A stretch of 64,000 nt of DNA from an uncultured Clostridium sp. (GTDB lineage: Bacteria; Bacillota; Clostridia; TANB77; CAG-508): contig CAUBRZ010000002.1 of NCBI GenBank assembly GCA_958438515.1, forward strand, positions 69,957 through 133,956, read 5' to 3'. A program made the translations under genes and the position numbers. A model generated the notes under the pieces. That model had not been told where the DNA came from and did no database searches. It worked only from the letters and a program-made list of their open reading frames with translations. Positions 50,780-61,265 of the stretch are shown here, in pieces (position 1 is the first letter of the stretch; every line of letters starts with the position of its first letter).

Positions 50780-53162
50780 ATGAACAGATATTTAGAAAAA
50801 CTAGAATTTAATAAAATATTAGAAAATTTAAGTTCTCATTGCGTTACATATTTAGGTAAAGAATTGGCTTTAAATTTACTACCTAAATATAATCATGATC
50901 AAGTACAGATGCTTCTAAATGAAACTCAAGAAGCTGTAAATTTAATATATAGAAACTCTACTCCAATATTTTATGAAATCAAAAATATTGATGTAGAACT
51001 TAAAAATTTAGAAAGTAACTTAGCTCTTAGCTGTAAATCTCTTTTAGATTTAAATTTAATTTTTAAGTCTGCTTATGAACTAAAACAATATGTAAATAAA
51101 GATTATGTGGATATGTCTACATATCCCATTTTAAATAATTTATTTAATGCTCTTTATTCAAATAAAAGTGTTATAGATAAAATCACTTCTTGTATTTTAG
51201 ATGAAAATACAATTGATGATAATGCATCTTCTAAATTAAAATCAATCAGAAAAAATCAAAAAAAATTAGAACAGGATATTAAAAATAAGCTAAATAATAT
51301 GATACATTCTTCAAAATATTCTAAATATGTACAAGAATCAATAGTTACTATTAGAAATGATCGTTTTGTTATTCCTATAAAAGAAGAATATCGCTCTTTT
51401 ATAAAAGGTTTTATACATGATATATCAAATGCAGGCTCTACTGTTTTTATTGAACCTACGTCTATATTTGAAATGAACAATGAATTAAATAGTTTAAAAA
51501 TAGAAGAAGAACTTGAAATAGAACAAATTCTACTAGAACTATCCTCACTATTTTCACCTTATGTGGATGAACTAAAACTAGATATTAATTTAATTGGCAA
51601 ATTAGATTTTATTTTTGCTAAGGCTAAATATTCAAAAAAATTAAAAGCAATTACACCTCACATAAATAAAAATAAACAAATAAATTTAATTGAAGCCAAA
51701 CACCCTTTAATTGATACTGAATTGGTTGTTCCTATCACTGTTAATCTTGGTAAAGATTTCTCTACACTTCTTATTACTGGTCCAAATACAGGAGGAAAAA
51801 CTGTCAGCATGAAAACTGTTGGATTACTTTGCTCTATGGCTTGCAGTGGATTAAATATACCTGCTAAAGAAATTTCTAGCATATATGTTTTTGATAATAT
51901 CTTTGCTGATATTGGTGATGACCAAAGTATTAATAATTCATTAAGTACTTTTTCTTCTCATATATTAAATATTGTGGAAATTACTAAATGTGCTACTACT
52001 GATTCATTAATATTAGTTGATGAGTTAGGTTCTGGAACTGACCCAATAGAAGGTGCTAATCTCGCAATTAGTATTTTAGATTATTTTAAGAATATTGGTG
52101 CTTTAACAATTGCTACTACACATTATCAAGAACTTAAACAATATGCATTAGTGACTAATGGATTTCAGAATGCATCTGTTGAATTCAATGTAGACACATT
52201 AACTCCAACTTATAAACTATTAGTTGGTATTCCTGGTAAAAGTAATGCTTTTGAAATTAGTAAAAATTTAGGTTTAGATATAAAAATAATTGAAGATGCT
52301 AAATCCCACATGTCTTCAGAGCAAACTAATATTGAAGAACTTTTAAAAAGTATTTATGATGATAAAATTGAAATTGAAAAGGAAAAACAAGAATTAGAAG
52401 ATAAATTAAAACACATTTCCTTTTTAGAAAAGTCTTTAGTTAAGGATAACGAAAATTTGCAAAGACAAGAACAAGAATTAATAAATAACGCTAAAATAAA
52501 AGCTAGAAACATCTTATTAGATGCAAAAGAAGATGCTACAAAAATCATCAAAGAATTAACATTACTAAATAATACTGATTTAAAGCAAGCTGATAAATTA
52601 AGAAATGATTTAAATAGTAAAATTAAAGATATTAATATTTCTAATAATGATTCTACATCTGACAAAAAATCCAATTTAGATATTAAAGATATTAAGCCTA
52701 ATTTAGAAGTTTTTGTTAAAAGCTTAGGAAAAAACCGGAACTATAATTTCTAATATTTCAAAATCAAATAAAGTTCAGGTACAAATCGGTATGATGAAAA
52801 TGAATATTAATATTTCTGACTTAGAAAAAATTAAAAGTAATGGTGATACTACATTATCTAAAAAAAGCTATACTCAAAATGGTCAAAACTCTAGCTATAA
52901 TATTTCTAAATCAAAGACCATAAAACCTGAAATTAATGTTATTGGTTTAAATGTTGAAGAAGCTTTATTTATTGTAGATAAATTTTTAGATGATTGTAGT
53001 TTATCAAAACTTCAAACAGTTAGAATTGTTCATGGAAAGGGTACTGGAAGATTAAAAAATGGTATTCATAACTTCTTAAATAATCACCCACATGTCAAGT
53101 CTTATAGGTTAGGCACTTTTGGTGAAGGTGAAATGGGTGTTACTGTTGTAGAGTTAAAATAA
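50780..53162 (+). CDS. mutS2: MutS2 endonuclease (needs +1 shift at CGGA)
   Basis: 793 residues when joined, the MutS2 length. LEKLEFNKILENLSSHCVTY is the N-terminus; LLITGPNTGGKTVSMKTVGL is Walker A and SLILVDELGSGTDPIEGANL Walker B, followed by a coiled coil. At 52736-52738 an in-frame CGG needs +1: KSLGKN-[CGGA]-TIISNISKSNKVQVQIGMM. The +1 frame carries the C-terminal Smr nuclease domain (TVRIVHGKGTGRLKNGIHNF). MutS2 acts on branched DNA and also rescues collided ribosomes in Firmicutes, of interest given the decoding anomaly. It is one of the few plus-strand genes showing the same signal. Confidence 0.93.
52736..52739 (+). other. CGGA +1 frameshift/quadruplet site
   Basis: AAC-[CGGA]-ACT in mutS2 (Gly 653). 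Plus-strand example, so the effect is not tied to one strand of the assembly. Confidence 0.93.
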
Positions 53163-53183
53163 TTTTTATAAAACTACAAAACA

Positions 53184-53247
53184 TTAAAAAGTTTATATTT
53201 CTATATATTATTGGTTTTACAATAAATATACAAATATAAACTTTTTT
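53184..53247. terminator. bidirectional terminator between mutS2 and ylmH
   Basis: AAAAAGTTTATATT and AATATAAACTTTTT-type arms enclose an A/T-rich loop between convergent genes. Confidence 0.7.
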
Positions 53248-54050
53248 TATATATATTTTTCAATTAAAAGCACTGTTCTTCCACTTCTTGTGTTTCCCAC
53301 ACTTTCTTTTATTATAAATCTTCCTTTTCCTCTAATTGTAATAATATCATTAATTTTAATTTGCTTAGATTGCTTTGTTTCATTTTGCCCATTTATAAAA
53401 ACTCTTTCTTGATTAATTATCTGCACAGCTTTATTTCTAGAAGTTTTAGCTAAATCAGAAACAATATTATCTAATCTTAATGATGGAACGATAATTTTTA
53501 TTTCTTCTACTCTTATTTCTTTTTTTCTTAAACTTTCAATTTCTTCTATTTCAATATTACTTTTCTCGAATCTAGTTAATAATCCAATTTCTTTTTTTAA
53601 TATCTCTGCAAAATCATTGATTACTATAATATCTGCCCCATCATTTGAAACTAAAATATCTCCTACTTTTTGTCTATTTAATCCTAATTTTACTATTCCA
53701 CCAAGATAATTTCTGTGATTATATTTTCCTTGTTCTTCCTCTGGTAATATAACCCTTACTACTCTTATCATTTTGTTATAATTTTTTTCTATCATTTTTT
53801 TATCATATTTTTCTGGATATATTATTAGAATTTTCCTTTCTGCTTCCTCATATCCTCCATATAATTCATAATTACTAATTTTTGTTTTCCTTAAAAAATT
53901 TTCTACTAGTGAGATTTGATACATATCTAAGAAATCTGTATATTCAATTTTTTCTCTTGTACTCGAAAACTCTATTTTATCCAAAACTTGAGATAAGCAC
54001 ATCTTATCTTCTTGTTTTTTATAATCTTTTAATAACTCTATTTTATTCAT
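53247..54050 (-). CDS. ylmH: YlmH-like S4-domain RNA-binding protein
   Basis: 267 residues. The central domain (HRNYLGGIVKLGLNRQKVGD, VSNDGADIIVINDFAEIL) and C-terminal S4 domain (PSLRLDNIVSDLAKTSRNKA, QIINQERVFINGQNET) are those of YlmH, usually encoded in the division cluster but here next to dxs. Known YlmH binds ribosome-associated RNA and has been linked to rescue of stalled large subunits (RqcP2). Its start follows GGAAGGAAAATATA. Recorded as a candidate partner in decoding stress, with no direct evidence. Confidence 0.88.
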   Translation of the reverse strand: MNKIELLKDYKKQEDKMCLSQVLDKIEFSSTREKIEYTDFLDMYQISLVENFLRKTKISNYELYGGYEEAERKILIIYPEKYDKKMIEKNYNKMIRVVRVILPEEEQGKYNHRNYLGGIVKLGLNRQKVGDILVSNDGADIIVINDFAEILKKEIGLLTRFEKSNIEIEEIESLRKKEIRVEEIKIIVPSLRLDNIVSDLAKTSRNKAVQIINQERVFINGQNETKQSKQIKINDIITIRGKGRFIIKESVGNTRSGRTVLLIEKYI

Positions 54051-54073
54051 TATATTTTCCTTCCGATTACGCT

Positions 54074-55959
54074 TTACGCATTTGTTTTCTTTTTTGTGCT
54101 TTCAATATATTTAAAATCAATATTTGCAATGATAGATTTACTATCTTGATTGTATAATTTTTCTAATTCTTCAGGCATTCCATGTTTAATATATTCATCA
54201 GGATAAGCATAATTTTGTATTTTAACATTTTTTATTTTCTCGTCCACAATAAGTTCTTTTATTGCTGTTGCTAATCCATTAACTATTGTCCCATCTTCCA
54301 TTGTTATAACATATTTAGTTTTTTCTATTGATTCTTTTATTGTCTTTCTATCCAACGGTTTTAAAAATCTTGCATTTATTACTTCTGGTGTTTTTCCTTT
54401 TTTTCTGATTTCTTTTGCAACTTCTAAACTTCTTGCAACCGTTTTTCCTATTGAGATTATTGTTATGTCTTCTCCTTGCTCTAAAACTTGTGACTTTCCT
54501 AATACTATTTTTTCTTTTCTTATATTACTATTTTCTTCTCCACCTCTAGGATATCTTATTATTACAGGTTTTCCTAAATTAACTGCAAATTCTAGCATAT
54601 CCTCAAGTTCTTTAAAATTTGCTGGAGCCATAATTGTTAAATTTGGCACTACTCTAAAAAAAGCCATATCAAGTGTCCCTTGATGTGTTTCTCCGGTCTT
54701 GTCCTACAATACCTGCTCTATCCACACATAAAACTACTGGTAAATCCTGCATTGCTACATCATGAATAACTTGATCATATGCCCTTTGATAAAATGATGC
54801 ATAGATTGGTACTACTGGAATTACCCCTTCTTTTGCCATTCCTGCTGCTAATCCAACTGCATGTTGTTCTGCTATTCCTATGTCAAAAAACCTATCTGGA
54901 AATTCTTCTGCAAATTCAGTTAAGCCTGTTCCATCTTTCATTGATGCTGTTATAGCTACAATCTTATCGTTTTTTCTTGCTAAATTAACTAATTTTTCTC
55001 CAAATACTTTGGAATAATCTTTCTTTTTTTCCTTTTTGCTTTTTCCTGTTTTTATATCAAATGGACCAGTTGCATGAAATCTATCCGGATTTTCCTCTGC
55101 AATTTTATATCCTTTTCCTTTTTTAGTTAAAACATGTAATAGTACAGGACCTTCTAATTGTTTACTAATTTCAAGCATTCTTTCTAATTCTTCTATATTA
55201 TGTCCATCTACTGGTCCTAAATATCTAAACCCTATGTCTTCAAAAAACATTTTTGGAATAATTAATTGTTTAATACTTCTTTTTACTCTTTGTACAATTT
55301 TAACAAAAGGTTTGCCTATTACTGGTATTTTGTTAATGATATTTTTTACCGAAACATTTGATTTTGTATAAGTCTTTTTAGTTCTCAATTTACTTAAAAG
55401 CATATTAACTCCACCAATGTTCTTAGAAATGCTCATTTCATTATCATTTAATATAACAGTTAATCTAGTTTGACTACAACCTGCATCATTTAAAGCTTCT
55501 AATGCCATTCCTCCAGTTAAAGCCCCATCTCCGAATTACTGCTAATACGTTATTATTTTCTCCTTTTATATCTCTTGCTCTTGCCATTCCTAATGCGACT
55601 GAGATAGATGTGCTACTATGTCCTGTATTGAAGCAATCTGTTTTTGATTCATTTGTCTTTGGGAATCCTGCTATCCCATCTAACTTTCTTAGAGTTTTTA
55701 ATTGTTTCCTTCTTCCTGTTAAAATCTTATGCACATAAGTTTGATGCCCTACATCCCATACAATTTTATCTTTTGGCAAGTCAAATACTGTATGTAATGC
55801 TATTGTTAATTCTACTACCCCTAAGTTAGAAGCTAAATGTCCTCCATTTTCTGACACAACATTTAATATCTCTTTTCTAATCTCTTCTGCCAATACCTTT
55901 TGTTCATCTATATTTAATTTTTTTACATCCTCGGCTGAATTTATTTTTTCTATTATCAT
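54074..55959 (-). CDS. dxs: 1-deoxy-D-xylulose-5-phosphate synthase (needs two +1 shifts)
   Basis: 627 residues when three frames are joined, exactly the Dxs length. Frame 1 has [20 protein letters not shown] and [18 protein letters not shown] at 55533-55531 needs +1: AVI-[CGGA][17 protein letters not shown], the ThDP GDG motif. Frame 2 has [18 protein letters not shown] and [23 protein letters not shown] at 54695-54693 again needs +1: GQD-[CGGA][18 protein letters not shown]. Frame 3 has RYPRGGEEN. It makes DXP for isoprenoids and thiamine. Two independent shifts in one gene make assembly error or decay unlikely. Confidence 0.94.
54692..54695 (-). other. CGGA +1 frameshift/quadruplet site (dxs, second)
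   Basis: GAC-[CGGA]-GAA. Gly 422 belongs to the invariant GQDGETHQG motif. Confidence 0.94.
55530..55533 (-). other. CGGA +1 frameshift/quadruplet site (dxs, first)
   Basis: ATT-[CGGA]-GAT. Gly 143 is the first Gly of the ThDP-binding GDG motif. Confidence 0.94.
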
Positions 55960-56070
55960 AATATCACCTGTTTTTTATTTTTAGCTTTTAGATTATATCA
56001 TATTATATTACATTTTTCTAGCCTTTTTCCCAAATCTAACCCATTATCAAATTCCGACAAAAAAAGTGAA

Positions 56071-56090
56071 GGACTTAAGACCTGTCCCCC
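56071..56090. repeat. REP-like element, copy 4
   Basis: GGACTTAAGACCTGTCCCCC overlaps the end of clpC, encoding its last residues (GDRS) and stop codon on the minus strand. Confidence 0.7.
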
Positions 56091-58562
56091 ACTATTTCAA
56101 TTTTGCCATCTTTTACTCCTATTTTGGTTAATTTGTTTTTCTTTAGATTCCCATCTAATATCTCTTCTGCTAGCTTATCTTCTAATATGTTTTGGATTGT
56201 TCTTCTAAGTGGTCTTGCTCCAAAGTTCTTGTCTATTCCTTTGCTAGCTATTAGTTCTTTTACTTCTGGTCCTAATTCTATTTTTATTTTTTGATTTTCT
56301 AGTCTTTTAATTACCTCTTTTAGCATTATATCTATAATTTGGTTTATTTCAGTATTTGTTAGTTTATGGAATACTATTATTTCATCAATACGATTAATGA
56401 ATTCTGGTCTTAATTCTTTTTTTAATGCTTCCATTACTTCTTTTTTTGTTTCTTCATATTCTTTTTTGCTTTTTTCCTCTACATATTCTTTGTCTTGTTT
56501 GTTATCTTTTTCTGATACTCCTGTAAATCCTAATGTTTTCTTATCTGTAATTAATCTTGCACCTATATTTGATGTCATTATTATTACTGTATTTTTAAAA
56601 TTTACTGTTCTTCCGTGTTGAATCTGTTAATCTACCATCTTCTAATATTTGAAGTAACATATTCATAACATCTGGATGCGCTTTTTCTATTTCATCAAAT
56701 AGTATTACTGAATATGGTTTTCTTCTAATCTTTTCTGTTAATTGACCACCTTCTTCAAAACCTACATACCCTGGAGGTGAACCTATTAGTTTTGATACTG
56801 AATGTGGTTCCATATATTCTGACATATCTATTCTTATCATTGCATTTTCGTCACCAAATAAGCTTTCAGCTAAAGCTTTTGATAATTCTGTTTTTCCCAC
56901 TCCAGTAGGCCCTAAAAATAAGAATGAACCTATTGGCCTTTTTGGATCTTTTAATCCTACTCTTCCTCTTCTTATTGCTTTTGATACTGCCTCTACTGCT
57001 TCATCTTGCCCGATTACCCTTTCATGTAATGCCTTTTCTAAATTTTTCAATCTAATATTTTCATCTTCTGTTATTTTCTTAGCAGGAATTCCTGTCCAAT
57101 TTGCTATAACCTCTGCAATATTTTCTTCTGTTATATTTGTTACAACTTTATTGCTCTTATTTTTCCATTTTTTTAATTCTTTCTCATACTTTTCTTTTAA
57201 TTCTTTTTGTTTATCTCTCAGACTTGCTGCTTTTTCAAATTTTTGAATTCTAACTGCCTCTTCTTTATCTTTTTCAACTTCTTCTATTTGCTCTTCTAGC
57301 TTCTTTAATATTTCAGGTTCTGTAAAAGATTTTAATTTTGCACGAGATGCTGCCTCATCAATTAAATCAATTGCTTTATCTGGTAAAAACCTGTCATTTA
57401 TATATCTAACTGACATCTTCACTGCTGCTTCTATTGCTTCATCTGTTATCTTCACCCCATGATGTGCCTCATATTTATCTCTGATTCCTTTTAATATTTT
57501 TATTGTATCTTCTTTACTTGGTTCATTTACTGTTACAGGGCTAAATCTTCTTTCTAATGCTGCATCTTTTTCTATATATTTCCTATATTCATTTAATGTA
57601 GTTGCCCCTATTAATTGTATTTCTCCTCTTGCAAGTAACGGTTTTAATATATTTGCTGCATCTATTGCACCTTCAGCTGCTCCTGCTCCTACAATTGTAT
57701 GAATTTCATCAATAAATAATATAATATCTCCTGCCTTTTTTACTTCATCCAAAGCCTTTTTTATTCTTTCCTCAAAATCTCCTCTATATTTACTTCCTGC
57801 AACCATGCTTGAAATATCCATAGTTACTACTCTTTTATTTTTCAATATCTCTGGAACATCACCTACTACAATTTTATTAGCTAATCCTTCTACTGCTGCA
57901 GTCTTTCCTACTCCTGGTTCACCTATTAAACATGGATTGTTTTTTGTTCTTCTAGATAAAATTTGAATTACTCTTTCTATTTCTTCTTTTCTACCAATTA
58001 TTGGGTCTAACTTTCCTTCTTCTGCTTTTTTTGTTAAATCTTCACCAAATTGATTTAATGTAGGTGTAGAATTATAACTTCCTCCTCTTTTATCTGTTTT
58101 TCCACTTTTTTCTTCTCTTGATATATCTTCTCCTTCATTTATCACTCTTAAGATTTCACTATAAAGTTTTGGAATATTTGTATTTAATTCTAACAATATT
58201 CTTGTAGCAATACTATCTGCTTCTCTTAGTATTCCTATTAAAAGATGTTCTGTTCCGATATAATTATATCCAAGTTTTCTAGCTTCTATAAATGCATTTT
58301 CAATTACCCTTTTTGTTCTTGGTGTAAATCCTAAAGTTGTTCCATTTGGTGTTTCATGTCCTACTAATTCTATAATTTTATCGATAACAATATCTGGAGC
58401 TATATTTTGTTTTTCTAAAACTTTTGCAGCAACTCCACTTCCTTCTTTTACTAATCCATATAATAGATGTTCTGTTCCGATATAACTATGCCCTAATTCT
58501 ATTGCTAACTCATTTGCTATCTCGATTGCCTTTTTGGCTCTATTTGTAAACTTATAAGTCAT
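56075..58562 (-). CDS. clpC: ClpC AAA+ unfoldase (needs +1 shift at CGGA)
   Basis: 828 residues when joined. Double Clp-N domain ([20 protein letters not shown]), D1 Walker [20 protein letters not shown]-domain coiled coil, and D2 Walker [21 protein letters not shown]. The zero frame reaches [10 protein letters not shown], then CGG (56615-56613). The +1 frame gives [20 protein letters not shown], sensor and C-terminal ClpP-docking D2 parts. Master unfoldase controlled by McsB in this operon. Its last four residues come from a REP-like element. Two ATC-GGA pairs contain CGG out of frame with no effect. Confidence 0.95.
56612..56615 (-). other. CGGA +1 frameshift/quadruplet site
   Basis: ACA-[CGGA]-AGA in clpC. 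The Gly is the invariant one in DSTGRTVNF (Gly 650). Confidence 0.95.
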
Positions 58563-58597
58563 TTATATCACCTTCCATTTCTTTATAAAAATTAATT

Positions 58598-59621
58598 TTA
58601 TTTTTCACTTATAATCATTTTTATAACTTCTGCTCTTTTAATGTCTCTTTCTAAGGGCTCATATTGAGCTCCTAAAAATTTTTGTAGATTAGCTGGTTTT
58701 ATATATAAGTATAATTTTTGTACTTTTAAATCAGTTAATTCTTTTAATATTCCTAAGTCAGTTCCTAATTTTATATCAGATAATAAATTCATTGCTTCTT
58801 CATATGATATTTTTCTACAATTAGTTAAAATACCATAGCTTCTATATATTATATCTTCTAATTCCAATTCATCCTTAGTTAAAAGCTTTCTTGCTTTTCT
58901 TTCTTGCTCTATTACCTTTTGTACAATTACATTTAAATTCTCGATAATTTCATCTTCCGTTATACCGAAGTGTCTGTTTATTAGAAATTTGATACATATC
59001 TGCTTGCACTTGACTATTCTCACCATAAATTCCTTTAATATTCATTCCTAAACTACTAATTGCTTCTAGAACTTTTCTTGTGTTTTTTGTTTTAGTCAAT
59101 GCTGGTAAATGTAACATAACAGATGCTTTTAATCCAGTTCCTAAATCACTTGGATATGTTGTTAAATATCCATATTTTTTATTTATTGCATATCCTAGTA
59201 CATCTCCTATTTTTTCATCTATTTCAATTGCTAAATTTAGTGTATTTTCTAAATCTAATCCACTACTAAATACTTGAATAGTTAAATGATCATCTTTACC
59301 TATCATGATACAAATATTTTCATCATCATTTATTAAAATACTTCCTAATTGCTCTTTTTTTAATACAAATTCTGGACTAATTAGATTCTTTTCCACTAAG
59401 CTCATTTTAGTAATATCATCCATATCTTTTAATCTTAAAAACTTCAATCCATACCCAATACTATATAAATTATCTTTTATCTTATTTTCTAACTTTTCAA
59501 TTTCTTCTTGTTTTTCTAAATTAAATTTAAATTGAGCTAGATTTCTAGCAAACCTAATTCTTGTACTTCTTACTACATCAGAATTTTCACTACTTTGCAC
59601 ATACCAATTCATATTTTTCAC
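58598..59621 (-). CDS. mcsB: protein-arginine kinase McsB (needs +1 shift at CGGT)
   Basis: 340 residues when joined. Frame 1 has SSENSDVVRSTRIRFARNLA, KSDDH-type MIGKDDHLTIQVFSSGLDLE and KYGYLTTYPSDLGTGLKASV, the phosphagen-kinase signatures of McsB. CGG at 58967-58965 needs +1: TL-[CGGT]-ITEDEIIENLNVIVQKVIE, the conserved LG.sE/D region. The following ATA ACG GAA contains CGG out of frame without effect. McsB phosphorylates arginines on CtsR and on ClpC substrates. It is remarkable that an arginine kinase needs CGG, an Arg codon elsewhere, to be misread. Confidence 0.94.
58964..58967 (-). other. CGGT +1 frameshift/quadruplet site
   Basis: CTT-[CGGT]-ATA in mcsB (Gly 219). Only CGGT case, showing that the fourth base is not fixed. 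Confidence 0.94.
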
Positions 59622-59653
59622 CTCTACTTTTTATTTTCTGATTTTTCAAATTT

Positions 59654-60235
59654 CTAACTTTCTAACTTTTTTATTTCATCTCTTATTTTTGCAGCTTCTT
59701 CATATTTTTCCTCTGCAATTGCTTTTTTTAATTCCTCTTGCAATTTTTCTATTTTTGACAATTCTTTATTATCTTCTTTACTATTTCCTCCATTTTTAAT
59801 GTCCTTTTTCATACTTTCTTCTTTATCATCATTTATATTGTCAATTTTACTATCAATTATTTTTCCTATTCTTCCTACATGACGATTGTCTCCTTGTATT
59901 TTTTTTATAATTGGATCTAATCTATCTTGGAATATATCGTAACAATTTTTACATCCTAATCTTCCCGTATTTATAATATCATCAAAAGTATACCCACAAC
60001 TATTACATTTTAGTGTTTTTAATTCATTTAACATTGGCATAAATTCTTTAGTTTGAAAATCCTCCATAAATCCACCTAAAAAGCTTGAAATGCCAATTGG
60101 CATACTAAAATCAATTTGCCCAATTCCTAATTTTTTACTACATTCATCACATAAATTTAATTCTCTTTTCTTACCATTTATATTCTCCCAATATCTCACA
60201 TTTGCTTCTTTTTTTCCACAATTATCACACAACAT
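59654..60235 (-). CDS. mcsA: McsA zinc-finger activator of McsB
   Basis: 193 residues. Two CxxC zinc-finger pairs (MLCDNCGKKEANVRYWENIN with LCDECSKKLG; LKCNSCGYTFDDIINTGRLG with CKNCYDIF) and a C-terminal UVR motif (LQEELKKAIAEEKYEEAAKI). McsA activates McsB and is part of the CtsR stress regulon. A Lys/Asp/Glu-rich linker (about 125-160) joins the domains. An ACG-GGA pair contains CGG out of frame, with no shift. Confidence 0.93.
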   Translation of the reverse strand: MLCDNCGKKEANVRYWENINGKKRELNLCDECSKKLGIGQIDFSMPIGISSFLGGFMEDFQTKEFMPMLNELKTLKCNSCGYTFDDIINTGRLGCKNCYDIFQDRLDPIIKKIQGDNRHVGRIGKIIDSKIDNINDDKEESMKKDIKNGGNSKEDNKELSKIEKLQEELKKAIAEEKYEEAAKIRDEIKKLES

Positions 60236-60249
60236 AATACATTTCCTCC

Positions 60250-60696
60250 TTATTCTAAATTTAATAACATATTTTTAAATATTCTAGCTCTTACTTGGTC
60301 TTTTATCTGTTTAGGTAATTGTAATACATTATCACTTGTTGCAACCTTTAAAAGCTTCGCATCTTTTGTATCTATAATATTGTAAGATAAAAAGTCATTA
60401 ATCAATATATCAACTTCATTTGATGTTAATTCTTTATCTATATTATTAATAATATGCATAATATAATCTTCCTTGCTATTATTTACCTTTCTAATTGTAA
60501 TATGACCTCCACCACCACGTCTACTCTCCACATAATATCCCTGTGATGGTTTAAATCTAGTTGCAATTACATAATTAATTTGTGATGGTACACAATTAAA
60601 ATACTCTGCCAACTCATTTCTTTGAATCTCAATTGATTCCTTTTCTTCATCAAATAAATCTTTTATAAATTCCTCTATTACATCTGATATTCTCAT
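60250..60696 (-). CDS. ctsR: transcriptional repressor CtsR
   Basis: 148 residues from the ATG at 60696 behind AAAGGAGGTCAAAA. The longer option from 60747 starts inside the REP-like element and is rejected. MRISDVIEEFIKDLFDEEKE and ELAEYFNCVPSQINYVIATR form the helix-turn-helix; SRRGGGGHITIRKV is the wing with the glycine-rich thermosensing loop. It represses the clp stress genes and is inactivated by heat and by McsB. First gene of ctsR-mcsA-mcsB-clpC. Its operator lies upstream. Confidence 0.95.
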   Translation of the reverse strand: MRISDVIEEFIKDLFDEEKESIEIQRNELAEYFNCVPSQINYVIATRFKPSQGYYVESRRGGGGHITIRKVNNSKEDYIMHIINNIDKELTSNEVDILINDFLSYNIIDTKDAKLLKVATSDNVLQLPKQIKDQVRARIFKNMLLNLE

Positions 60697-60710
60697 TTTT
60701 GACCTCCTTT

Positions 60711-60730
60711 GGGGGACAGGACTTAAACCT
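60711..60730. repeat. REP-like element, copy 5
   Basis: GGGGGACAGGACTTAAACCT just upstream of the ctsR ribosome-binding site, within the 5' leader. Half copy; no inverted partner close by. Confidence 0.7.
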
Positions 60731-60784
60731 TCCACTTTTATTGTCATATTTTGACGTTCTATGTCAAATGTTTAATATATTGAC

Positions 60785-60802
60785 TTTGACTTTCTTTGAC
60801 CT
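60785..60802 (-). promoter_or_regulatory. CtsR operator
   Basis: AGGTCAAAGAAAGTCAAA on the minus strand matches the CtsR consensus of two (A/G)GTCAAA heptads separated by three bases. It lies directly downstream of the promoter -10, so binding would block ctsR operon transcription. Further GTCAAA half sites follow at about 60745-60775. Confidence 0.9.
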
Positions 60803-60810
60803 ATAGTTCT

Positions 60811-60838
60811 ATTATACTCTTTTTATTCTTTTTTTCAA
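60811..60838 (-). promoter_or_regulatory. sigma-A-type promoter of the ctsR operon
   Basis: TTGAAA (60838-60833), 16-base spacer and TATAAT (60816-60811) on the minus strand, just upstream of the CtsR operator. Confidence 0.75.
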
Positions 60839-60915
60839 GAGTTGTTTTTGACCTTTTCTGACTTTTATATTCTTTTTTCCTCTATTTTTTATTCCTTTTT
60901 TTATTATTTCTATCT

Positions 60916-61098
60916 CTATCTTTCTTTTTCTTGCTTTTTTGTTATATTTTCTAGTTCTTCTACTTTTTCCTTTTGTTCTGGCAGTGAAACCCATGCAAAA
61001 TATGAAGATACAAATTCACCGTATTTAGTACTATCCTCCCCTATTTCCATAGATTTTGTTTTGCTTTCTTTATCTTCATCTTCTAAATTTTTTCCCAT
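60916..61098 (-). CDS. small charged protein, unknown
   Basis: 60 residues, highly charged (MGKNLEDEDKESKTKSMEIG; C-terminal coil EQKEKVEELENITKKQEKER). An AAGAGGTAAAAATATT site precedes the ATG. No membrane segment. It lies between the ctsR promoter and the divergent nfeD gene. An overlapping basic 60-residue frame (60812-60994) has no good start and is considered spurious. A TAC-GGT pair contains CGG out of frame. Function unknown; may be a real small gene. Confidence 0.55.
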   Translation of the reverse strand: MGKNLEDEDKESKTKSMEIGEDSTKYGEFVSSYFAWVSLPEQKEKVEELENITKKQEKER

Positions 61099-61265
61099 AA
61101 TATTTTTACCTCTTTTCCTATACTTTATGTATTTACATTTTTTCTTTGTTTTATACTTATATTTTAATTTTTTATAATTTTCTTAAAACTTACGTTAACC
61201 TATTCCCTTTTCTTAGTATTTATGCTATAATAGAAATAGTTGGTAAATAAAGGAGGTTTTGCTTT

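Noticed and set aside
60697..60747. Longer N-terminus for ctsR
   Set aside because: It would be encoded by a REP-like element and by the ribosome-binding site itself.
60812..60994. Basic 60-residue frame near the ctsR promoter
   Set aside because: No ribosome-binding site, low complexity Lys/Arg content typical of an antisense/off-frame reading of T-rich DNA.
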